DNA of 19,277 bases, taken from contig JALOCI010000051.1 in the NCBI GenBank assembly GCA_023227835.1, positions 1 to 19,277 of the forward strand, written 5' to 3'. Below, one piece after another: positions 13,553 through 19,277 of this stretch. The notes beneath the pieces were generated by a model. The model was not told where the DNA came from. It searched no databases and was given only the letters and a program-made list of their open reading frames with translations. Source of the stretch: Bacteroidales bacterium. GTDB lineage: Bacteria; Bacteroidota; Bacteroidia; Bacteroidales; UBA932. Both the position numbers and the translations under genes were made by a program. Each line of letters opens with the position of its first letter. Positions within the stretch are counted from its first letter, which is position 1.

Positions 13553-13969
13553 TCACAGCCCCCGGTAGGTGATGGTCACGTCCGCGACGTAGCGGGGCCG
13601 CGGCGGGTCGAAAGTGGTGTCCGGGGCGTCCGACATCGGCCCGAAGTCCACGCGGGTCACCACCCCGGTCGGGTGCTTGCCGGGCATGCGCTCGGCCATG
13701 ACGGCCCGGATCGTGGCCAAGAGGGCCTGGGCGGCGGTGTTCGTGGACGCCCACACGTCGACCTGCATGCTCGCGGTGTCCAGGACCAGCGGGTAGCCCA
13801 CAGCCGGGACACCACCCCACCGGGTCACCCGGAAGCACGGCAGACCCGGGTCGGGGGGCAGGGCGCCGGTGTAGCCGCGTTGGCCGGCGAGTGCGGACAC
13901 GTCGGGGTCGGCGCGCAGGAACGCAACCAGGAGGGCCTCGGCGTTGGGCAGGACCCGGATCGGGCTCAT
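13553..13969 (-). CDS. Tail terminator (tail completion) protein
   Basis: This 138-residue protein would cap the tail tube and join it to the head. It starts at the ATG at 13969, overlapping the upstream stop as ATGA. It shows the family pattern: an N-terminal helix NAEALLVAFLRADPDVSALAG, strand LPCFRVTRWGG, then MQVDVWASTNTAAQALLATIRAVM, and a final strand YVADVTITYRGL. Such small alpha/beta proteins lie between the gp10-like gene and the tail tube in most siphoviruses. The long fall to the next start (73 nt) holds only a weak hairpin. Function is inferred from pattern plus synteny. Confidence 0.75.
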   Translation of the reverse strand: MSPIRVLPNAEALLVAFLRADPDVSALAGQRGYTGALPPDPGLPCFRVTRWGGVPAVGYPLVLDTASMQVDVWASTNTAAQALLATIRAVMAERMPGKHPTGVVTRVDFGPMSDAPDTTFDPPRPRYVADVTITYRGL

Positions 13970-14286
13970 CGGCCCGTCGCCTCGTACTCGAGGCCGGCGG
14001 CCTGCATGCCGCGGGCGAACGGGCGGGACGGGACGGTGCCCGCGGCCCCGTACTCCAAGAAGTGCCAGATGCTCGAGGTCGTCCCCACGACCCCGACCGC
14101 GCGGCCGTCCTCCACGCCGGCGCCGGTCACGATCGAACGCTTCGTGGCGCCGGTGCGCTCGGGCATCGCCCGCTCCACCTGAGCCCCGGCGATCGCGGCG
14201 ATCTCCCCCATGGCCCCCACGGCCTCGGGAGAGGACAGCAGCGCGTCGATGCCCTCACGGTCGGGCTCCCACTGCACGCCGGCCAT
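13966..14286 (-). CDS. HK97 gp10-like head-tail joining protein
   Basis: This 106-residue protein starts at the ATG at 14286, with AGGTGG upstream. Three GTG codons just before it (from 14295) are alternatives. It contains the gp10 pattern: an N-terminal helix with IDALLSSPEAVGAMGEIAAIAGAQVERAMPERTG, then a strand and the C-terminal motif WHFLEYGAAGTVPSRPFARGMQ. The Y-G then P-x-RPF-x-R spacing is the most conserved part of this family. It probably acts at the head-tail interface. The gene sits between the head-closure and tail-terminator genes and overlaps the latter as ATGA. Confidence 0.85.
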   Translation of the reverse strand: MAGVQWEPDREGIDALLSSPEAVGAMGEIAAIAGAQVERAMPERTGATKRSIVTGAGVEDGRAVGVVGTTSSIWHFLEYGAAGTVPSRPFARGMQAAGLEYEATGR

Positions 14287-14295
14287 CACCACCAC

Positions 14296-14655
14296 CTACT
14301 CGGCCAGGCGCACGCGCGCCTGGACATGGGAGACGGACCCGGTCAGGGGGTCGCGCACGACCCACGGGCGACCGTCGACCGCGTAGGCCACCTCGTCGAC
14401 CTCGACGACGTCGCCGGCCGCCAGCCCCACGTCCAGGTACGTGCCGGAGGCGGGATCGACGAACCCGTACAGGTTCCACACCGAGACGACCACGGCGACC
14501 CCGTCGCGGATCTCCGAGGACTGGGACTGCTGGATCTCGCACAAGGCCGAGACGGGCACGGCGGTCACCGGCGCGTCCCCGGCCACATCCGGGTCACCAC
14601 GGGTGGTGCGATCGACCGTGCACGGGCGCGTCATCAGCATCAGGACCGGGTTCAC
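14296..14655 (-). CDS. Head-closure-like (head-tail stopper) protein
   Basis: This 119-residue protein starts at the GTG at 14655, overlapping the upstream stop as GTGA; longer frames run inside the upstream gene. The core is beta-rich: RPCTVDRTTRGDP, APVTAVPVSALCEIQQSQSSE, VAVVVSVWNLYGF, then AGDVVEVDEVAYAVDGRPWVVRDP. This barrel-like pattern and position (after the connector, before gp10) match the head-closure or stopper proteins of siphoviruses. No motif gives an independent proof; the call rests mostly on synteny. Confidence 0.6.
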   Translation of the reverse strand: MNPVLMLMTRPCTVDRTTRGDPDVAGDAPVTAVPVSALCEIQQSQSSEIRDGVAVVVSVWNLYGFVDPASGTYLDVGLAAGDVVEVDEVAYAVDGRPWVVRDPLTGSVSHVQARVRLAE

Positions 14656-15185
14656 CGGCGACGCACCCTGTACCGGGCGACCGTGTCGACCCAGTCCTGG
14701 GTGCGACCGGACCGGTCGAACCCGTAGGACGTCGCACCGAGCTGGACGTTGAGGACGCCTGGGGTGCGGAAGGAACCGATGACGGCGGCCTCGGCGACGA
14801 CGTCGGCGACGTCGTCGGGCACGACCGGGTACCCGTGGTCGTAGGTCACCACGACCGACCGGTAGCGGTCGGGCCACCTTCCGTGACGCTTCAGGACCCC
14901 CGCCGCAGACCACTCGAAGTCGTCGCCCTCGACCAGCGCCAGGCCATCCACCACGACCGCGTGCACGGCCGTGACGGGCACCTGCGGGAGCTGCAACGCC
15001 CACGAGGGGCGGGCATCGAGAGTGACCACGTCACCAGCCACGGCCGAGATGTGCTGACGGGTCTGCCCGCGGAACGCCGCACTGGCCTTGACCAGCAGCG
15101 TGTAGACGCGATCGTCGTCCAGCCCGGCACCGCCGGGCAACGCCCTGACGCGGGCCGGGCTGGACAACAGGTCAGGCGTGGGCAC
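14652..15185 (-). CDS. Head-tail connector (adaptor) protein
   Basis: This 177-residue protein is the likely adaptor ring below the portal. It starts at the GTG at 15185, inside the end of the preceding gene (14-nt overlap). The protein has an N-terminal helix VRALPGGAGLDDDRVYTLLVKASAAF, a strand-rich middle (DVVTLDARPSWALQLPQVPVTAVHAVVVDG), then YRSVVVTYDHGYPVVPDDVADVVAEAA. The last is the hallmark of actinophage connectors: a strand, then YDHGY followed by an aspartate-rich helix. The C-terminal end is basic (VRRR). Order in the operon fits: capsid, small acidic protein, connector. Confidence 0.75.
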   Translation of the reverse strand: MPTPDLLSSPARVRALPGGAGLDDDRVYTLLVKASAAFRGQTRQHISAVAGDVVTLDARPSWALQLPQVPVTAVHAVVVDGLALVEGDDFEWSAAGVLKRHGRWPDRYRSVVVTYDHGYPVVPDDVADVVAEAAVIGSFRTPGVLNVQLGATSYGFDRSGRTQDWVDTVARYRVRRR

Positions 15186-15453
15186 CCTGCACGCCCTCGT
15201 CGTCCCCGTCGCCGTCGTCCGCGTCGTCGTCCTCGTCGTCGAGGTCGGCGTCGAGGTCGGCGTCGAGGTCGGCGTCGGCCGGGACGGACGCCGGGGCGGC
15301 CGGGTCGGCGCTGCCGCGCCGGCGAGGTCCGGACTTGTTCGGGGTCGACCGCGGCCGGCGGGCCTTGCCACGCGCGCGAGGCTGGGCGGCGCGCAGCTCG
15401 GCCGGCGCCGCCTCAGGGCGATACCGCACGCCGTTGATGATGACCATCTCCAT
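15172..15453 (-). CDS. Small charged protein, basic middle and acidic tail
   Basis: This 93-residue protein is of unknown function. It starts at the ATG at 15453 with AGGAG about 8 nt upstream. The opening MEMVIINGVRYRPE is a recurring motif in actinophage proteins encoded after the capsid gene. Residues 20-50 are rich in Arg and Lys (ARGKARRPRSTPNKSGPRRR). The tail is highly acidic, with a three-fold DADL repeat and DEDDDADDGDGDD. The opposite charges in one short chain suggest a DNA-facing or self-interacting head protein, perhaps a minor capsid or connector factor; this is inference. The acidic repeat is encoded by exact 12-bp repeats. Confidence 0.7.
   Translation of the reverse strand: MEMVIINGVRYRPEAAPAELRAAQPRARGKARRPRSTPNKSGPRRRGSADPAAPASVPADADLDADLDADLDDEDDDADDGDGDDEGVQGAHA
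15241..15276 (-). repeat. Three perfect 12-bp tandem repeats coding for DADL
   Basis: The + strand unit GAGGTCGGCGTC occurs three times head to tail. It encodes Asp-Ala-Asp-Leu units in the acidic tail of the small protein at 15172-15453. Adjacent sequence (15221-15240) is GTC/CTC-rich and encodes the rest of the acidic run. Confidence 0.9.
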
Positions 15454-15490
15454 AGCTGGGCTCCTGTTCGTCGATCTGGTTGTGGACGGA

Positions 15491-15528
15491 CCCCGCCCCC
15501 GGGACCGTGATGGTTCCCGGGGGCGGGG
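15491..15528 (-). promoter_or_regulatory. 14-bp perfect hairpin after the major capsid gene
   Basis: The arms 15491-15504 and 15515-15528 are exact complements (CCCCGCCCCCGGGA and its complement), extended inside the loop by two more pairs with a bulge. It lies 19 nt after the capsid stop and about 40 nt before the next start. No T-run follows on the - strand. A partial terminator or 3' mRNA-stability element would raise capsid expression above the downstream genes. Confidence 0.75.
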
Positions 15529-15547
15529 CAGCACATGTCCGGGCAGG

Positions 15548-16783
15548 TCAGGAGGACGCGGACTCCCCCGAACCGAGGTCGACCACCACGAGCTTGGCCG
15601 GCTCGAAGATCGCCTGAGCGGCACGCAGCTCGCCGCGCACGTACGTCTTGTTGCGCCGCGCGTAGTCCGCGTGCTGGTTGAACGCCACGACCGAGACGCC
15701 CTCACGGTCGAGCAGGGTGACCGTGCGGAAGTCGCCGACGACCGCGCGCCCGGTGGTCAGCTGACGGACCTTGACGACCGGGACACCCCAGACCGTCAAC
15801 GGGCCCTGCGACCAGGGCCCGTTGCCGTAGAAGCGACCCTGAGCGTCGCGCAGGCGCTGCAGGGCCCAGGCGTCCCGCACCGTCAGGGCGACCGCGGTGG
15901 CGGTGCCGTCAGCGTTCTCGACCTTCTCGATCGACGCGGCGATCGTGTCGAGGACGTCGGTGCCCTCGGGCGACTGGTTCTGCACGCCCGTGGTCGACAG
16001 GATGCCCTGAGGCTCCCCGTTGAGGCCCGAACCCTCCAGGAGGACCCGCTGCACCTCACGGCGCAGGTGACGGGGCAGACGCGCCTGGATGTAGGACGCC
16101 ACGAACCCGTCGTCGGACAGGGCCTGGTTGGTGATGTCGAAACCGTCGGCGTAGGTGTACGCCTTGGCGTCGGCCAGGGTCGTGGCGAAGTCCGACAGGG
16201 GCTTGAGGTCGCCCGGCTCGACGATCGCAGCGCCCTCGGTGACGCTGACGATCTGGACGTACTCGACCATGTTCCCGGTCATCGTGCCCCGGGAGATCAG
16301 GTCCAGCAGGGTGATGTCCTCCGGCCCGGTGTAGTCCACCGGAGCCAGGCGCTGGGGGTTGACGAACCCCGACGCGTCGGAGTCGATCCCGATCGTCGCC
16401 TTGAACAGGCCCGACATCGGCCCCAGCTTGGCGCCGATGTTGACGGGCGTCTCGTTGCCGATCCCCGACGGGTGAGCCTTGCGGAACCCCCGGTAGGCGT
16501 CGGAGGCCACGAACGCCTTCCCGAAGTCACCCGGGAGGAACTCGGTCCGGCGGGCGTCCTCGGGCTCGTCCCCACCGGTGCCGACCGGCTCGGCCAGGTC
16601 CGCGAGCAGGCTCGCCGCCTTCTCGGCCTCGGTCAGCCGGTCCTTGAGCGCGGTGTACTCGGCGGCCTTGGTCTCGATGTCGGTGGACTCCTCGACGGTC
16701 AGGTCGCGGGCCGCGGCCTTGGCCGTGTCCACGATCGCTTCCATAGCGGCCTTCAGGGCCGCCATCTGCTCCTTGATGTTCAC
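15548..16783 (-). CDS. Major capsid protein (HK97 fold)
   Basis: This 411-residue protein starts at the GTG at 16783 with GAGGAGC upstream. Residues 1-70 are a charged, helical N-terminus (IKEQMAALKAAMEAIVDTAKAAARDL, then ALKDRLTEAEKAASLLADLAE), typical of the delta-domain that acts as scaffold and is removed by the protease. Cleavage is likely before or near EFLPGDFGKAFVASDAYRGF. The rest shows HK97-fold landmarks: TLLDLISRGTMTGNMVEYVQI, DFATTLADAKAYTYADGFDITNQALSDD, RRVEVQRVLLEGSGLNGEPQGIL-like loop (written RREVQRVLLEGSG), and WGVPVVKVRQLTTGRAVVGDF. It lies directly after the protease gene, with a strong hairpin downstream. Confidence 0.95.
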   Translation of the reverse strand: MNIKEQMAALKAAMEAIVDTAKAAARDLTVEESTDIETKAAEYTALKDRLTEAEKAASLLADLAEPVGTGGDEPEDARRTEFLPGDFGKAFVASDAYRGFRKAHPSGIGNETPVNIGAKLGPMSGLFKATIGIDSDASGFVNPQRLAPVDYTGPEDITLLDLISRGTMTGNMVEYVQIVSVTEGAAIVEPGDLKPLSDFATTLADAKAYTYADGFDITNQALSDDGFVASYIQARLPRHLRREVQRVLLEGSGLNGEPQGILSTTGVQNQSPEGTDVLDTIAASIEKVENADGTATAVALTVRDAWALQRLRDAQGRFYGNGPWSQGPLTVWGVPVVKVRQLTTGRAVVGDFRTVTLLDREGVSVVAFNQHADYARRNKTYVRGELRAAQAIFEPAKLVVVDLGSGESASS

Positions 16784-16794
16784 GGGAGCTCCTC

Positions 16795-17556
16795 TCAGAG
16801 GATGGTTATGGTGGCGACCGCTCGGGCACGTCGCGGAGCCGGCGGCGCGGCCTGACCCGACTTGGCCCCTGCGGGCTCGTCGTCGGCAGGCGACCCGTCG
16901 GCCTGGCTCGGCTCGTCGGTCTTCTCCCCGCCAGGCGGCGGGGAAGTCTTCTCGGGCTCGGCGGCGGCGATGACCCCCGAGATCGCGTCGCGGGCCTCCA
17001 CGAGCGCGTCGTAGTTCTTCTGTGACAGGACCCGGCCGGCCTTGACGGCGCCGGCCACCGCGGCAGCCTTGGCAGCGATCAGCTCGGTCTCTTGGTTGGC
17101 GCCCAGCAGGCACGGCCCCGTCTCGTACAGGACCAGCTCGCGCAGCTCGTAGACGTCCGGGTCGCCCTTGGCGGTGGTGACCCACGCGCCCTCGACGACG
17201 TCGTAGGCGAAGGAGAACTGGGTGACGCGGCGGCCCTTCATGAGCCTGCGGACCTGGACCGCCGTGGGGTTGTCCAGGTCCAGGGCGCCCTTGACCCACA
17301 AGCCCCGGTCGATCTCCTTGGCCTCGATCACGTGCCCGATGTGGGAGAACGGGTCGGTCCAGGCGTGGGACCAGATCACCGGGATCGGGTCTCCGCTGGC
17401 CGCCCATTCCGCGAGGGTCTTGGCGAACGCCCCCGGCACGACCACATCACCGTCGGAGTCGAGGTTGCCGAAGACGGAGACGATGGCCTCGAACTCCCCC
17501 TCGCCCAGGCCGGGACCTGCCGTCTTCACCTGCGCGCCGAAGTCCTTGATCCGCAC
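16795..17556 (-). CDS. Prohead maturation protease (HK97 gp4-like)
   Basis: This 253-residue protein cleaves the capsid scaffold domain in assembling proheads. The GTG at 17556 (V-RIKDFGAQVK) has GAGAGGA upstream and lies 2 nt after the previous stop. The protease core shows FEAIVSVFGNLDSDGDVVVPGAF, the catalytic His in VIWSHAWTDP (H64), the catalytic Ser in QFSFAYDV (S115) and a likely acidic partner in ELRELVLYE (E137 or E140). The region after residue 175 is a low-complexity extension rich in Pro, Glu, Ala and Gly, with EKTSPPPGGEKTDEPSQADG. It resembles a tail that the protease may trim from itself. Start and order are as in HK97-type head modules. Confidence 0.93.
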   Translation of the reverse strand: MRIKDFGAQVKTAGPGLGEGEFEAIVSVFGNLDSDGDVVVPGAFAKTLAEWAASGDPIPVIWSHAWTDPFSHIGHVIEAKEIDRGLWVKGALDLDNPTAVQVRRLMKGRRVTQFSFAYDVVEGAWVTTAKGDPDVYELRELVLYETGPCLLGANQETELIAAKAAAVAGAVKAGRVLSQKNYDALVEARDAISGVIAAAEPEKTSPPPGGEKTDEPSQADGSPADDEPAGAKSGQAAPPAPRRARAVATITIL

Positions 17557-17558
17557 GG

Positions 17559-19277
17559 TCAGTCCTCTCTGTTGAACTCGACGACGCACTGGCAGTTGGC
17601 GCGTTCCTCCTCGGGCAAGACCGCGTCACCAGGCCAACGGGCACCGTTGCTGAACGCCTGACCGACCGGGACGGTCTCCCCGTTCATGGCCGCGTGGGAG
17701 GACCGCGGGTTCGCCGAGGTCACTACCCATGTCTTGGTGGTCATCCCGGCCCGGGTGGCAACCTCAGCCGCCCCGAAGTTGCCCGCATCGGTGCTCGTCG
17801 TGGTCGCCAGGTACGCCGCACGCCCAACCGCGGCCGCAGCGAAGACCGCCGAGACCCCCGTCTTCCAGTCCGACTCGCGCACGGCCTCGGCGAGCGCGTC
17901 GTAGGTCTTGGCATTCCAGCCCGCCGCGGCCTTGCGCGCCGAGACCGCGACCCACCCGAGCAGCTCGTCGGGGTCGAAGTCCTCGACATCGAGGGCGTCG
18001 ACGACCTCGGCCGCACGGACGGTCGCCGCCTGGTTCATGCGCCGGAACGTGATCACGGCGAGCTCGCGGTCCCACCGGTCGGTGTCCCAGGCATCGGCCA
18101 ACGGAGGGACCGCCTTGGCCCCCAGGGCCGAGGTGACCGCGGCCTGCTGGCGCCCCACGAACGCGGCGACGTCGTCGGCGTAGGCCTGGCGCATGCGCTC
18201 ACCAACGGTGTCGGCGGACTTGACCAGCCACCGCGGGCGAGGGGTCTTGCCGCCCAGGTTCTGCGACCCCGAGTCACGCGGGGACGCCTGGCCACCCACG
18301 ATCACGTTGAGGGGGACGATCAGGTCGTCGCCGCCGTCGAGGGCCGACCGGTTGTCCAGGGCACGGGCCTCGTTGCGGAGCAGCCACGGGCCACCCACGG
18401 CGGTCGACATGATCGCCGCGCGCTCCTCGAAGGAGCCCCGCAACATCGCGTCGACGTTCGCCTCGACGTACAGCGGCCGGCCGGCGGCCAGGTCCGGGGT
18501 CAGCTGGTCGTCGACCGCCTGCTCCCACTCGCGGATGTAGGGGCCCAGGGACGGGCCGTAGAGCATCTGGCGGTACTCCCGGACGTTGGAGTACGTGCCC
18601 TGGCGGGCCCCGACGAGCTCGGGGGCGATGTGGAACGCGGTGGCGACCTCGATGCCGGTCAGGGTCCGCGCCTCGATCTCGCCCATCTCCTGGGGGGTGA
18701 ACACGTCGAGCTTGTGCAGCTTCAAGCCGTCCTCGAGCAGCGGTGCACCACCGGCGTCCGGCCCCGTACCAGTGAACCGCGAGCGCCACTCGGCGTCGAA
18801 CTTGGCGCGGTCGAAGCCCTCGACGTCGCCGTCGACGGGGCGCTCCACCCAGGCGGGGATGCGCGCGCCGTTGGCCCACACCTGGCGGCGCCACCGGATC
18901 GCCTCGATGGACTCGGCGAGGATGTCGGCCAGGGTGTCGATCGGGGACAGGCCCGCCCCGGACGGGGAGTACCCGTGGTCGAAGACCACCTCCTCGGGCT
19001 CCAGCTCCTGCCAGCCGTCCGGGAACTGGGGCGAGGCGCCTCGGTAGACGCGGACCTTGGTCACCTGGTCCAGGCCGTCCAAGGTGAACGAGAGGCGGTG
19101 AGCCGGCACGCGCACGAGACGGATGGGCACCGGCCCGGACGCCTGGGGGACCTTCAAGGCCGCCCACCGGTCGTACAGCAGCCGGTCGGAGATGATCGCG
19201 TGCCAGAACCGGTAGGCGGTCCGCCTGGGCTGAGGGGCGGCCAGGACCTGGGCCAGGGGATGGTCACTGACCCGGGG
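17559..19277 (-). CDS. Portal protein fused to a MuF-like domain (5' end beyond window)
   Basis: This 572-residue visible part is open to the window edge, so the N-terminus is missing; the TTG at 19157 is only an internal codon. The first 40 visible residues (LAQVLAAPQPRRTAYRFWHAI) already match HK97-type portals. The next 300 hold portal landmarks: VVFDHGYSPSGAGLSPIDTL, TGIEVATAFHIAPELVG, GTYSNVREYRQMLYGPSLGP and YIREWEQAVDDQLTPDL. From about residue 330 on, helices rich in Arg, Ala and Trp lead to a MuF-type end: SSHAAMNGETVPVGQAF, ARWPGD and ANCQCVVEF. The HxxxNG-x-x-V and Cys-x-Cys pattern is typical of phage Mu gpF-like minor head proteins. Portal and MuF are usually separate genes; here no stop or start separates them. 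Confidence 0.9.
   Translation of the reverse strand, partial: PRVSDHPLAQVLAAPQPRRTAYRFWHAIISDRLLYDRWAALKVPQASGPVPIRLVRVPAHRLSFTLDGLDQVTKVRVYRGASPQFPDGWQELEPEEVVFDHGYSPSGAGLSPIDTLADILAESIEAIRWRRQVWANGARIPAWVERPVDGDVEGFDRAKFDAEWRSRFTGTGPDAGGAPLLEDGLKLHKLDVFTPQEMGEIEARTLTGIEVATAFHIAPELVGARQGTYSNVREYRQMLYGPSLGPYIREWEQAVDDQLTPDLAAGRPLYVEANVDAMLRGSFEERAAIMSTAVGGPWLLRNEARALDNRSALDGGDDLIVPLNVIVGGQASPRDSGSQNLGGKTPRPRWLVKSADTVGERMRQAYADDVAAFVGRQQAAVTSALGAKAVPPLADAWDTDRWDRELAVITFRRMNQAATVRAAEVVDALDVEDFDPDELLGWVAVSARKAAAGWNAKTYDALAEAVRESDWKTGVSAVFAAAAVGRAAYLATTTSTDAGNFGAAEVATRAGMTTKTWVVTSANPRSSHAAMNGETVPVGQAFSNGARWPGDAVLPEEERANCQCVVEFNRED

Overview
This window is very GC-rich, with codons ending almost always in G or C, as in high-GC Actinobacteria. 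It carries most of the structural and lysis block of a temperate siphovirus or prophage of the HK97 type, plus one integration/regulation flank. The host is probably a Micrococcales-like actinobacterium; this is inferred from composition and protein style, not from any host gene in view.

Layout. Positions 1-1146 (+ strand) hold the C-terminal end of a tyrosine integrase, a possible attachment core that resembles the 3' end of a tRNA, then a promoter with a palindromic operator, a HicA-like small protein and an HTH (excisionase/MerR-type) regulator. A 14-bp perfect hairpin separates the last two genes. Positions 1147-1940 (- strand) hold two small genes of unknown function, one with a possible HTH, behind a promoter with repeated operator-like sites. 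An intrinsic terminator at 2007-2052 closes the long leftward late operon.

The rest, 2091-19277, is one - strand operon. In transcription order (right to left) it encodes: a portal protein fused to a MuF-like domain (cut by the window edge), prohead protease, major capsid protein, a small acidic protein, head-tail connector, head-closure protein, an HK97-gp10-like protein, tail terminator, major tail protein, tail assembly chaperones G and GT made by a -1 frameshift at GGGAAAA, tape measure protein, an FN3-repeat tail protein, a tail hub-like protein, a small OB-like tail protein, an alanine-rich repeat protein, a beta-helix (tailspike-like) protein, a lectin-like tail protein, a membrane/coiled-coil protein, an M23 endolysin with a DUF4214-like domain, and a holin-like protein. 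Most junctions are ATGA/GTGA overlaps or very short gaps, so translation is probably coupled. Terminase, replication genes and the start of the integrase lie outside the window.

The head genes build and mature the capsid, the connector genes join head and tail, the tape measure and chaperones set tail length, the distal proteins form the tip and host-recognition parts, and the last genes lyse the cell. Less ordinary points are the portal-MuF fusion, strong hairpins at late-gene junctions (including two mutually exclusive ones before the chaperone gene), exact 42-bp repeats in a tail gene, and the HicA-like module, whose intergenic hairpin mimics its own ribosome binding site.
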